17,765 nucleotides of DNA from an uncultured Sphingobacteriales bacterium (GCA_937991535.1 CALKHN010000085.1:1-17765), one strand, 5' to 3'; counted from the stretch's first letter, positions 7,206 through 14,711 are shown. Numbers and translations: made by a program. Notes: generated from the letters alone by a model not told the origin.

Positions 7206-8717
7206 ATGAGACAATTTTTTACTACAGTCTTTATTCTACTGCTTACTACAGGATCAAACGCGCAAACCTGCACCTTATCCGGACGTGTAATAAACTTTAA
7301 GGATACTACCCTAACCCTGAACCTGTTGTACGCAGGCGCCCATTACCACAACCAGTCTGTTGAAATAAAATTAAACGCCGGCGGAAAGTTTAAGCAAACC
7401 ATCGCTTTACCCTACCCGGTATTTGCATTGTTGAAGTATAATGAATTTGAACGAAGACTATTACTAAGTCCGGGCCGGAATTTGCATCTTTCATTTAATG
7501 CTTTGCAAAGCGAAGAAAATATACTGCTGGCCGGAACTGCAGGTAAAGAAAACAACTTGCTTAATCAATTAAAAATCGGAGATACCCCCTTTTTTATGCA
7601 GGGTAAATGGGAAGAAAATGTGTATGCTAAAATGCCGATAGACTCCCTGGAGGCAGGTGTATTGCAAGTGGTGCGTAAGGAATATGCAGCAGCCAGAATA
7701 AAAATCGAATCAACCCCTGTTCCTGGAAATCTTCAACAAATTTTATTAAAGGAATACAAGTATGTTAATCAATGTTTCCTGTACGATTTTGCCGGCAACT
7801 TTATGCGATGGGCCAAAAATAAAGACCAGGAACAATTTTTAAACAAGGTAATCAGCCTGGAACCTTTGCCTGACAGCGCTACTTTGGTGAGCTGCTTATA
7901 CGCCAATATGATGCTGGACAACTATACGAGGTACCAGCTAATGAAAGCGGGAGAGGATTTCCGGAAAGACTCCGTGACGGCAAAGCACCGTATTGAATCG
8001 CTATTGCAAATGCCATTCGCGGAAATTAATAAACAGGCGGAGCAGTATGGCGAACGCTATATACTTTCCTGGTTATATGCCAGGCAAAACCTTCCGGAAA
8101 AGATACAGGACAAAGTATTGTTCAATAAGATAATGGAAAGCTGTAATAATAAATTATTTTCAACCGCAAAAGCGTTGGAGGATACACTTCAGCGTTATTA
8201 TCCAACCAGCAGCTATTTTTCAATGGCAAGGCTGGAAGTAAATAAATTGCGGCAATTATTTGAACGGCAGTCGGGGAATACGAAAATCGTTTTTCATACG
8301 GGAAAAAAAATAAAATCTTTGAAGGAATGTGTACAGGCATACAAAGGAAAGGTGGTTTATCTTGATATTTGGGGTACATGGTGTGGTCCCTGCCGCGTGG
8401 AAATGGGATATGTACCTGAGCTTAAGAAAAGGTACGCGGGAAAGGATATCGTATTTGTTTACTTAGATATGGATGATGACAATAAAGAAACCTTATGGAA
8501 AGAAATGGCTTACCTGTATGAATTGGAAGGTGAGCATTACAGGCTGAACAATGACGAGATACAAAACTGCTGGAAAGAAATTGAAAATGAAGGAGGGGTA
8601 ACCAACCGCTACCCTACTTATGTGTTGTTTGACAGAGATGGAAAGATGGTAAAAGCCAATGCAGAACGGCCGGGCAGCAGAGAGAAATTGTACAAACAGT
8701 TGGATGAAGTTTTGTAG
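7206..8717 (+). CDS. Secreted TlpA-like thioredoxin-domain protein
   Basis: The 503-residue protein starts with a signal peptide (MRQFFTTVFILLLTTGSNAQ), placing it in the periplasm or beyond. The Cys after AQT is not in a good lipobox. Residues about 22-115 are beta-rich, like the N-terminal DUF4369-type domain often fused to Bacteroidota TlpA-like proteins. A long helical middle (about 120-360) follows. The C-terminal thioredoxin fold shows VYLDIWGTWCGPCRVEM with the redox pair Cys393/Cys396, VFVYLDMDDD, and the cis-Pro region RYPTYVLFDRDG. Thiol-disulfide reduction or exchange in the envelope is the expected activity; the substrate is unknown. It sits between the DUF4407 gene and the LytTR regulator, on the same strand, after a 220-bp spacer. 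Confidence 0.82.
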   Translation: MRQFFTTVFILLLTTGSNAQTCTLSGRVINFKDTTLTLNLLYAGAHYHNQSVEIKLNAGGKFKQTIALPYPVFALLKYNEFERRLLLSPGRNLHLSFNALQSEENILLAGTAGKENNLLNQLKIGDTPFFMQGKWEENVYAKMPIDSLEAGVLQVVRKEYAAARIKIESTPVPGNLQQILLKEYKYVNQCFLYDFAGNFMRWAKNKDQEQFLNKVISLEPLPDSATLVSCLYANMMLDNYTRYQLMKAGEDFRKDSVTAKHRIESLLQMPFAEINKQAEQYGERYILSWLYARQNLPEKIQDKVLFNKIMESCNNKLFSTAKALEDTLQRYYPTSSYFSMARLEVNKLRQLFERQSGNTKIVFHTGKKIKSLKECVQAYKGKVVYLDIWGTWCGPCRVEMGYVPELKKRYAGKDIVFVYLDMDDDNKETLWKEMAYLYELEGEHYRLNNDEIQNCWKEIENEGGVTNRYPTYVLFDRDGKMVKANAERPGSREKLYKQLDEVL

Positions 8718-8781
8718 TTTTATTCAACAATTCAAAATGAAGATGCCGGCTGCGTCAAACCTTTAGGCTTACATTCTTAAA

Positions 8782-9474
8782 ATGCTTCACACTATCGCCA
8801 TAGACGATGAACCCATTGCACTGGAAGTGGTTAAATCGCTTTCAGCAAAAGTGCCTTTTGTAGATTTACAGGCTTGCTTTACCAATGCTTTTGAAGCACT
8901 TGCCTATTTACAGCAACAAAAAACAGACCTGATCTTCTTAGATATTAAGATGCCGGACATCAGCGGCATTGACTGGCTGAAATCAGTTGTGCAGCCTCCT
9001 ATGGTAATTTTTACTACCGCCTATAGCGAACATGCTGTAGAAAGCTTCGAGCTGGATGCGGTTGATTATCTTTTAAAACCATTTTCACTTGCCCGTTTTT
9101 TAAAAGCAACCAATAAGGCCAATGAATTGTACCGGTTAAAATCTTCCGCTTCCGTTCAGGAAGTCAACCCTGATCATGTATTTATAAAAAGCGGTTACGA
9201 GCAGATCAGGATAGACTTTGATGATATCGTATACCTGCAGAGTGCGGGAAATTATGTTCACTTTATTCTTGCTGAAAATAAAATACTTTCCAGGCTTACC
9301 ATGAATGAAGTAGAAGCCTTGCTTCCTGCTGCTCTATTTACCCGTATTCATCGCTCCTATATTGTTGCCAATAACAAAATTACCCGCATGGATAAATACA
9401 ATATCCGGATAGATGATATTTGCCTGCCGGTAGGCCCGGGTTACAGTACGGCATTGGAGCAAATGGTAAAGTGA
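8782..9474 (+). CDS. LytTR-family response regulator
   Basis: The 230-residue protein is a complete two-domain regulator. The receiver domain (about 3-118) carries the acidic pair Asp8/Asp9, phosphoacceptor Asp54 (IFLDIKMPDISG), Thr79 and Lys99 (YLLKPF). The LytTR DNA-binding domain (about 128-230) shows FIKSGYEQIRI, DDIVYLQSAGNYVHF and FTRIHRSYIVANNKI, all typical. LytTR domains bind pairs of direct repeats about 21 bp apart. The LytS-type kinase at 4309 is the probable phosphodonor, although two genes separate them instead of the usual side-by-side order. The 64-bp gap from the TlpA-like gene has no clear promoter, so co-transcription with that gene is plausible. Confidence 0.93.
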   Translation: MLHTIAIDDEPIALEVVKSLSAKVPFVDLQACFTNAFEALAYLQQQKTDLIFLDIKMPDISGIDWLKSVVQPPMVIFTTAYSEHAVESFELDAVDYLLKPFSLARFLKATNKANELYRLKSSASVQEVNPDHVFIKSGYEQIRIDFDDIVYLQSAGNYVHFILAENKILSRLTMNEVEALLPAALFTRIHRSYIVANNKITRMDKYNIRIDDICLPVGPGYSTALEQMVK

Positions 9475-9820
9475 CCGTTCAGTCGGGCGGGGCTTTTTTG
9501 GTTACTTTTTTTCCGCAAAAAAACGACAAAAAGCAAAAGATAAATAAATTTCAAATGCGACATCCGAAGTGATAAATTCGAAATTCGAGAGAAAAGTGAG
9601 AAGAGAAAGAAGCGGTATTCGGCCTGTCGTTAACAGTTACTCACCTGATAGCTGAGAGCCGACGGCTGATTGCAAAATATCAAGAACCAAATAACAAAAT
9701 ACAAGAACCAAATAAAAATCAAAGCTCAAATCCGAAGCCAAATTCAACTATAAACCATAAACTTATAAACAACAAACAGGCTCCATCTCAACTTTCAAAT
9801 CATAAATCTCAAATCCGCCA
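9475..9820. other. Gene-free spacer with short repeats
   Basis: No credible reading frame, tRNA or clear promoter is seen. The left part has a poor hairpin before a T run (AGTC...GGCT, 9480-9500), too weak to call a terminator. AGCCG-A-CGGCT (9657-9667) is a small perfect inverted repeat. From about 9670 the strand is very rich in A and C, with AACCAAATAA- and CTCAAAT-type words repeated up to the trmN6-like start; the best direct repeat is listed separately. Confidence 0.6.
9681..9715 (+). repeat. Direct repeat CAAGAACCAAATAA, two copies
   Basis: CAAGAACCAAATAA stands at 9681-9694 and 9702-9715, 21 bp apart, inside an AC-rich low-complexity tract. The phasing equals that of the repeat before the kinase but the sequence is unrelated. 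Low complexity makes slippage the simpler origin. Confidence 0.55.
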
Positions 9821-10534
9821 ATGCCCAACCCCTACTTTCAATTCAAGCAGTTTACCATACAGCACGATCAGTGCGCTATGAAAGTGTGTACCGACGCATG
9901 CATACTGGGCGCATGGTTCGCGGAAAAGATACCGCAGGGAAGTAAAGTGCTCGATATTGGTGCGGGCTCAGGACTTTTAACACTGATGCTGGCACAGAAA
10001 GTGAAAGCACAATTTGATACCATTGAAAAAGACGCGCAGTCTTTTAAACAAATGACGGAAAATATTGAGCGGAGCAAATGGAAGGATACGATCCATGCGT
10101 TTATGGGCGATGCTACTACTTATGCGTTCCCGCAGTTATATGATTTCATCATCTGCAATCCACCGTTTTATGAAAATGATCTGAAGTCGGGTAATGAAAA
10201 GAAAGACCTGGCCAAACACGATACCGGTCTAACATTAGAAGCGCTTGTAGAGGTTATTGATCAAAACCTGACAGCCTATGGGAGTTTTGGCGTACTCCTC
10301 CCCTTTCATCGTACAGCACAATTTGAACAACTTGCTTTGAACAAAGGATTGTATTTATCTGAAAAGCTTCTCGTGAGGCAAACGCCCCAACACGATTATT
10401 TTCGCAGTATTCTGCATTTTACACGTCATAAAACAGATTCCTTACATGACTATGAGCTTATAATAAAACAAAAAGACGGAAGCTACAGCAATGCGTTTAC
10501 CACCTTGTTGAAAGACTACTATTTGTATTTATAA
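9821..10534 (+). CDS. trmN6: tRNA1(Val) (adenine37-N6)-methyltransferase, TrmN6/YfiC-like
   Basis: The 237-residue cytoplasmic protein is a Rossmann-fold methyltransferase using S-adenosylmethionine. FQFKQFTIQHDQCAMKVCTDACILGAW (7-32 region) is the family's N-terminal signature. VLDIGAGSGLLTLML (43-57) is the SAM-binding motif I. FIICNPPFYEND (109-120) holds the NPPY-type motif that positions the target adenine amino group. Family members methylate A37 next to the anticodon of a valine tRNA. NPPF(Y) enzymes also include rRNA and protein-glutamine methyltransferases, but the N-terminal HDQ...TD segment fits YfiC best. A long AC-rich spacer lies upstream and a terminator closely downstream, so it is probably transcribed singly. 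Confidence 0.85.
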   Translation: MPNPYFQFKQFTIQHDQCAMKVCTDACILGAWFAEKIPQGSKVLDIGAGSGLLTLMLAQKVKAQFDTIEKDAQSFKQMTENIERSKWKDTIHAFMGDATTYAFPQLYDFIICNPPFYENDLKSGNEKKDLAKHDTGLTLEALVEVIDQNLTAYGSFGVLLPFHRTAQFEQLALNKGLYLSEKLLVRQTPQHDYFRSILHFTRHKTDSLHDYELIIKQKDGSYSNAFTTLLKDYYLYL

Positions 10535-10542
10535 AGGCATGA

Positions 10543-10595
10543 AGCCACAAAGCGTTTTCCTTTGTGACCTTGTGACTTTGTGGCTATTTTTTTTT
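10543..10595 (+). terminator. Terminator of the trmN6-like gene
   Basis: AGCCACAAAG (10543-10552) pairs perfectly with CTTTGTGGCT (10576-10585). After one A comes a run of nine T (10587-10595). The 23-base loop is long and holds further TTGTGAC copies that allow other pairings. It lies 9 bases after the stop codon. It has the T run on this strand only, so it does not serve the convergent gene. Confidence 0.75.
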
Positions 10596-10617
10596 ATGAT
10601 CGTCTTCGTAAGTATTT

Positions 10618-11826
10618 TTATTTTTTGAGCACCCCAACATAATCTTTCAAATACTCATATGGTGGGCTAAGCTTTCCCTTGTCAACAATGGTGGCTCTTT
10701 TTATCATTGGTGATCCATCTTTTATAAGATCTTCCAATATATATTTTATCAACTGCTCACCAAAATACCGGGAGGCATCACGCGGCAATTCATTGGGCAG
10801 GTTACCCACTGCAATAATATCAACAGAGCCTTCCTTGTATGGCGCCGTTTTTTCAAAACTTTTCCTGTTTACTCCATATACCGGGTCTTCAATGGTTTGA
10901 TCGCCAAGATTAATGGGAACCGATCCGTTGACGTCATCTGTAATATCGGCAATGGTTTGAATAATAAACCTGTCGGAGCTTATCGCTTCTCTTTCAAAAA
11001 GGCGGGGCATTGTTTCATCCCAGTATACGCCATTCAGCAAAATATCGGTTTGCCTGGTATAAGGTAAAAAAGTACAGGCATACTGTTCAGGATGCTCATG
11101 AAAATCAATGCGGGTATAGGTACCCGTTTGTTTATGCCGGTACAGATCGCCTCCTTTTAGCTGCGTATATACCGGATAAGCAAATCTTCGGCTTACATAT
11201 TCATCGGGCTCTACTTCGTGAATACCCACAAGATTCATGATTTCAACAATCCCATGCGCCACACGTCCCGAACCGGTTACAGCAATTTTTACATTGGGTA
11301 TCTTCAATCCGAAATAGGTATGTATCAGTTCCCGGAAGTTCCTTTGCTTATAAACACGCTCAAGGTTATACAAACCCGTACGTTTGCCATAAGCCATCAG
11401 GCCATTATGAGCGCCTACTACGCCTGCAAAAAAACCAAAACCAATGATGCGTTGCCCATCCTCGTGCTCAAGACATTCATAATCTATTAGCGTTATTTTT
11501 TTCTCAACTATTGCGCGAAGTAGCTTTTGATTTTGCCTTTGTTTCTTTTTTGTATGGGAAAAGAACAGATAGGTTTTACCCGGCAGCAGCATATCAACGG
11601 GCACTTCTTTGATGCCCAGAAAAATATCGCAATCGCTCATGTCTTCTTTTACTTCAATGCCTGCATTGGTATATTCTTTATCGGTAAAGCAACGGTGAGC
11701 CGACCTTTCAACAACAATTTTCACGTCAGCGATGTGCTTATGTATCCATTTGCATTGGGCGGGTGTTAAAGCCACGCGATTGTCGGCAGGCTGTTTGCCT
11801 TCTTTTATTAACCCCATTCTGATCAT
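10618..11826 (-). CDS. Lysine-ketoglutarate reductase / saccharopine dehydrogenase (lysine-forming)-like oxidoreductase
   Basis: With the start chosen here the protein has 402 residues. It carries the AlaDH/PNT N-terminal fold with the substrate-binding segment KEGKQPADNRVALTP, the FFSHTKKKQ motif close to FSHTIKxQ of eukaryotic lysine-ketoglutarate reductase domains, IDYECLEHEDGQRIIGFGFFAG, and an NAD-binding VTGSGRVAHGIVEI (GSGRVAHG at about 185-192). Family enzymes interconvert lysine plus 2-oxoglutarate with saccharopine. An alanine-dehydrogenase-like activity is a less likely alternative. The frame is open up to an ATG at 11865, but residues MVPSLLFTIYIYFM have no family counterpart; ATG 11826 (MIRMGLIKEG) or 11817 (MGLIKEG) fits better. 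No partner saccharopine reductase gene is present in the window. It is divergent from tRNA-Leu. Confidence 0.7.
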   Translation of the reverse strand: MIRMGLIKEGKQPADNRVALTPAQCKWIHKHIADVKIVVERSAHRCFTDKEYTNAGIEVKEDMSDCDIFLGIKEVPVDMLLPGKTYLFFSHTKKKQRQNQKLLRAIVEKKITLIDYECLEHEDGQRIIGFGFFAGVVGAHNGLMAYGKRTGLYNLERVYKQRNFRELIHTYFGLKIPNVKIAVTGSGRVAHGIVEIMNLVGIHEVEPDEYVSRRFAYPVYTQLKGGDLYRHKQTGTYTRIDFHEHPEQYACTFLPYTRQTDILLNGVYWDETMPRLFEREAISSDRFIIQTIADITDDVNGSVPINLGDQTIEDPVYGVNRKSFEKTAPYKEGSVDIIAVGNLPNELPRDASRYFGEQLIKYILEDLIKDGSPMIKRATIVDKGKLSPPYEYLKDYVGVLKK

Positions 11827-11899
11827 AAAGTAAATATAAATCGTAAAGAGAAGCGATGGTACCAATTTTATTGTGTAACAGAACCCGGTAAAAAAATTA

Positions 11900-11929
11900 T
11901 TGCTATTCGTAGCGGAATATGTAATATTG
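11900..11929 (+). promoter_or_regulatory. Promoter of tRNA-Leu
   Basis: TTG (11900-11902), exactly 19 bases, then TAATATTG (11922-11929), one mismatch from TAnnTTTG. It lies about 50 bases before the mature tRNA 5' end, leaving room for a short 5' leader to be removed by RNase P. Confidence 0.6.
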
Positions 11930-11980
11930 CAACCCTTAATAAAGCAACCGCTTATTTAAAACGTTTCCTCATTGTCTATC

Positions 11981-12064
11981 GCCCAGATGGCGGAATTGGT
12001 AGACGCGCCAGACTCAAAATCTGGTATTGGCAACAATGTGCAGGTTCGATTCCTGTTCTGGGCA
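11981..12064 (+). tRNA. tRNA-Leu (CAA)
   Basis: The acceptor stem pairs GCCCAGA (11981-11987) with TCTGGGC (12057-12063); A12064 is the discriminator. The anticodon stem CCAGA/TCTGG flanks the loop CTCAAAA with anticodon CAA (12015-12017), which reads UUG. A long variable arm (TATTGGCAACAATGT region) marks a class II leucine tRNA. The T loop is GGTTCGATTCC. A full CCA is not encoded: after the discriminator the sequence is CCCTGA. Confidence 0.97.
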
Positions 12065-12086
12065 CCCTGATCATCAATCAGTTATA

Positions 12087-12112
12087 AAGGTTCACGCATG
12101 TGAGCCTTTTTT
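12087..12112 (+). terminator. Rho-independent terminator of tRNA-Leu
   Basis: AAGGTTCAC (12087-12095) pairs with GTGAGCCTT (12100-12108), with one G-T wobble, around loop GCAT, and runs into six T (12107-12112). It is 22 bases after the tRNA. Confidence 0.85.
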
Positions 12113-12124
12113 AATTTATCAAAA

Positions 12125-12145
12125 TTTGCAAACATTTTGCAAACA
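12125..12145 (+). repeat. Tandem TTTGCAAACA repeat
   Basis: TTTGCAAACA occurs at 12125-12134 and 12136-12145, an 11-bp period, just after the tRNA-Leu terminator. Short tandem boxes next to a tRNA can be recombinase arm sites; this is only a possibility because no integrase is present. Confidence 0.6.
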
Positions 12146-12471
12146 AAGATTTTAACTTACTCAAATTGAGATTTTCTGCAAATGATGTGAGGGAAGTGAA
12201 AGAACTATCGTAATGCAAAATTACTGCTTTCCCTTCTTAAATGACCTCGGATAAAGCAGGTTTTAAAAAATCACCATGAAGTTTATTAGGCATTTACAAA
12301 ATTTGTGATGCTCTGCCCTCACCGCTGTAAAGCCCGTAACCCCTTCCTGCATTTCTGAACTGCGGCTTTGACAGCAGCAATTACAAAACAGGAGCTATAA
12401 ACGGCAGGCATTCCTGACCTGCATCAGGCATTCATTTGATTTGTATTATTTTCCGGAGATACAATTTGAAA

Positions 12472-12479
12472 TACTTTTG
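12472..12479 (+). promoter_or_regulatory. Possible -7 element of the small coiled-coil gene
   Basis: TACTTTTG matches TAnnTTTG fully. Nineteen bases upstream stands TTT rather than TTG, so the -33 element is weak. Transcription would begin near 12486, about 54 bases before the ATG at 12540. Confidence 0.4.
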
Positions 12480-12539
12480 TTCTTAAGAGATGGTTCGGAT
12501 TAATATTTTTTTCTTTTAGAGATATTTAAATTCGGAAAT

Positions 12540-12917
12540 ATGATAACCCTGAAGTTAGAACAGTTACTTTTTGAAAGCGACACATGGAAAAGAAATCTTG
12601 CGTTCATGACAGAAGAAAACATACGCCTGAAAAACCGCCTTTCTGAAATATTGAAAAAAAAAATAGATAAGACATTGCTTCCAAGCGCGGAGGAATTTAA
12701 CAGCGGCTTTTTAAAGCACGACGATCTTATTAAAGTTTTAAGAAACGACATTTCCGGTTTTGACCAATTGCTTACCAGGGAACAGTTTGAAAACAGTATA
12801 ATTATCAGTACGGTAGAATCGCAATTAGAAGTCATAAGAAACAACATCAGGGAGGCAGAAGAGCGATTTAGTGCTCTTAAACTTAACTTTTACAATCAGA
12901 TGCGGTTCCCTTCATAA
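12540..12917 (+). CDS. Small helical / coiled-coil protein of unknown function
   Basis: I do not recognise this 125-residue protein with certainty. It is almost wholly charged and helical: residues about 1-45 (with NLAFMTEENIRLKNRLSEI) and about 65-117 show heptad-like spacing of Leu, Ile and Phe. The only Pro residues are near 53 (TLLPSAEEF) and at the C-terminus. There is no signal peptide, membrane segment, Cys or His cluster, so it is probably a soluble cytoplasmic oligomer. Short proteins with a WKR...ENxxLKxRLSE-like opening occur in other Bacteroidota as hypothetical proteins, as far as I recall. A perfect TAnnTTTG box upstream and coding-like codon use favour a real gene. It is convergent with pckA and 70 bp from it. 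Confidence 0.68.
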   Translation: MITLKLEQLLFESDTWKRNLAFMTEENIRLKNRLSEILKKKIDKTLLPSAEEFNSGFLKHDDLIKVLRNDISGFDQLLTREQFENSIIISTVESQLEVIRNNIREAEERFSALKLNFYNQMRFPS

Positions 12918-12987
12918 ATGCCAAATCACCTGGCGTGAAAGACGTATTCAAAATCACCCGTTTGCAGCATTGATACATTCATACCAT

Positions 12988-14628
12988 TTAGCCACCGGCA
13001 GTTGGGAGGTTATTATAAGGTAACAGTTCTGTTTGAACCACCCGGGGAACCGCAGCCTTGGTTTCGGGTCCGGCTTTTTGGCAATACTTTTCAAAATTAT
13101 TGATAAATAGTTCTGCCAAATGATTGGCTGCTTTGTGGTAAGCATTTCTGTCCTGCCAGGTAAGCCAGGGATTCAATATCGTATCAGGTACGCCTGGTAC
13201 ATGTTCCGGTATACCTATTCCGAAATGCAGGTGAGGGTAATAATCTGTATGTTTCAGTTCCCCTTTCATAGCTGCACTGATCATTGCTCTTGTATATTGT
13301 AAGGAAATGCGCTTGCCTTTTCCGTAACCACCTCCTGTCCATCCTGTATTGATCAGCCATACATTGATTTCCCGGTGTTTTTCCAGCAAGCTGCCTAACA
13401 GTTCAGCATACATTACAGGATGCAGGGGCAGGAATACCTTCCCGAAACAGGCGGAAAAAACAGGTTGTGGTTCTGTAATGCCTATTTCCGTTCCGGCGAT
13501 CTTCGCTGTATAACCGCTGATATAATGAAGCATAGCCTGTCCTTTGGTAAGCTTGCTTATAGGCGGCAAAACGCCAAACGCATCACAGGTTAAAAAGAAA
13601 ATATTTTTCGGATTTCCACCGGCAGACGGGTGTTTTGCGTTTGCAATAAATTCAATGGGGTAAGCCGCTCTTGTATTTTCGGTGATGGAATCATCATCAA
13701 AATTAACTTCATTAGTGCCTGCATAAAAAGCCACATTTTCCAGCAATGCGCCCGACCGGACGGCATTAAATATCTGTGGTTCTTTCTCTGCGCTCAGGTT
13801 AATGCATTTTGCATAACAGCCGCCCTCGAAATTGAAAATGGTACCCCCTGCCCAGCCATGTTCATCATCACCAATGAGACGGCGACCTGGATCGGCGCTT
13901 AATGTGGTTTTTCCTGTGCCGCTTAAACCGAAGAATAATGCAACATCTCCACGCGCTCCCTCGTTGGCAGAGCAGTGCATAGACAATACATTATAACGAT
14001 ATGGTAGTGCAAAATTCAATACGCTAAAAATGGCTTTTTTGATTTCACCTGTATAAGCTGTGCCGCCAATAAGAATGATCTTCCTGGTAAAATTGATTAT
14101 AGTAAAGTTTTCCTGTCTTGTTCCGTCTTCTGCCGGTGAAGCCATAAAGCCTGGTGCATGAACAATCAGCCAGTCTGTTTTTGTGAAGGGAAGTTCTTTG
14201 TGCCGGGGGCGAAGGAAAAGATGATGGCAGAATAAATTTGCCCAGGGCGTTTCGGTGATAACACGGATATTAAACCTGTAACAATTATCCGCACATGCAA
14301 AACTGTCTCTCACCCATATTTCTTTTCTTTTACAAAGGTAGGCGCCGACTTTCTCATATAACCTGTTGAATCCTATTGAATCAAATGGAATGTTCACTTC
14401 TCCCCAATCAACTGCGGAACGGGTAATGGCATCCATTACAATAAAACGGTCTTTAGGAGAACGCCCGGTATACTTTCCCGTATGCACACATAAAGCACCT
14501 GTATTATTTAGTGCTCCCTGTTGTAGCGTAAGCGTTTGTTTTACCAGTTCGTCCGGTGAAAGTTGATAATGCAGGGTATCGGCGTCAATACCCAACCGGA
14601 TGAGTGCATTTTTAATGGTATGGTACAT
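12988..14628 (-). CDS. pckA: Phosphoenolpyruvate carboxykinase (ATP)
   Basis: The 546-residue cytoplasmic enzyme converts oxaloacetate and ATP to phosphoenolpyruvate, CO2 and ADP, the first committed step of gluconeogenesis; it can run in reverse in succinate-forming metabolism. Visible motifs are GKYTGRSPKDRFIV (51-64, substrate Arg), AYTGEIKKAIF (191-201, metal and substrate Lys), MHCSAN (217-222, metal His218), the P-loop GLSGTGKTTLS (234-244) and LIGDDEHGW (251-259, metal Asp) with NFEGGCYAK after it. All residues expected for activity appear present. The C-terminus continues about 16 residues (VQTELLPYNNLPTAGG) beyond the point near AAVPRV where I recall relatives ending. The gene lies 83 bp downstream of the homogentisate operon on the same strand, with its own candidate promoter and palindrome. 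Confidence 0.95.
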   Translation of the reverse strand: MYHTIKNALIRLGIDADTLHYQLSPDELVKQTLTLQQGALNNTGALCVHTGKYTGRSPKDRFIVMDAITRSAVDWGEVNIPFDSIGFNRLYEKVGAYLCKRKEIWVRDSFACADNCYRFNIRVITETPWANLFCHHLFLRPRHKELPFTKTDWLIVHAPGFMASPAEDGTRQENFTIINFTRKIILIGGTAYTGEIKKAIFSVLNFALPYRYNVLSMHCSANEGARGDVALFFGLSGTGKTTLSADPGRRLIGDDEHGWAGGTIFNFEGGCYAKCINLSAEKEPQIFNAVRSGALLENVAFYAGTNEVNFDDDSITENTRAAYPIEFIANAKHPSAGGNPKNIFFLTCDAFGVLPPISKLTKGQAMLHYISGYTAKIAGTEIGITEPQPVFSACFGKVFLPLHPVMYAELLGSLLEKHREINVWLINTGWTGGGYGKGKRISLQYTRAMISAAMKGELKHTDYYPHLHFGIGIPEHVPGVPDTILNPWLTWQDRNAYHKAANHLAELFINNFEKYCQKAGPETKAAVPRVVQTELLPYNNLPTAGG

Positions 14629-14654
14629 AAACAGTATTTAATTATAAACAGTAT
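14627..14654 (-). repeat. Direct repeat ATACTGTTTAT before pckA
   Basis: On the minus strand ATACTGTTTAT occurs twice, as the complement of 14644-14654 and of 14627-14637, a 17-bp period. The second copy runs into the pckA start codon. It may be a regulator or RNA-level site, or a chance feature of AT-rich DNA. Confidence 0.45.
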
Positions 14655-14669
14655 ATTTTGTTGAACAAA
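14639..14669 (-). promoter_or_regulatory. Candidate pckA promoter overlapped by a palindrome
   Basis: TTTGTTCAACAAA (minus strand, 14669-14657) is a perfect 6-1-6 inverted repeat. Its TTG (14668-14666) is followed after exactly 19 bases by TATAATTA (14646-14639), two mismatches from TAnnTTTG. A regulator bound at the palindrome would cover the -33 box. The predicted start would leave only a few bases before the ATG, which lowers confidence in the -7 assignment. Confidence 0.35.
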
Positions 14670-14711
14670 CAATATTTAACAGGCTATGGTTAACTGGCTT
14701 GTGCTTTATTC

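Larger units (their letters stand above)
12113..12539. other. Gene-poor stretch after tRNA-Leu
   Basis: No reading frame of useful length, RNA gene or mobile-element gene is seen. It begins with a tandem TTTGCAAACA repeat (listed separately). The middle part (about 12310-12430) has more G and C than its surroundings, and stop codons in the frames I read, as decayed coding DNA might. It ends in a strongly AT-rich leader before the small coiled-coil gene. The position directly after a tRNA suits an old integration scar, but no second tRNA fragment was found. Confidence 0.5.

Noticed and set aside
9476..9501. GTCGGGCGGGGC followed by a T run after the LytTR gene, considered as a terminator
   Set aside because: Only about four base pairs can form around the G-rich centre, so no stable hairpin is supported.
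11827..11865. N-terminal extension of the LKR-like protein from the ATG at 11865
   Set aside because: The added residues are hydrophobic and precede the family's normal start (MGLIKEGK); the downstream ATGs at 11826 or 11817 fit better.
12954..13145. Minus-strand frame overlapping the pckA 3' end, considered as evidence of a frameshift in pckA
   Set aside because: The pckA frame stays intact through all catalytic motifs, and the other frame does not continue the family sequence.
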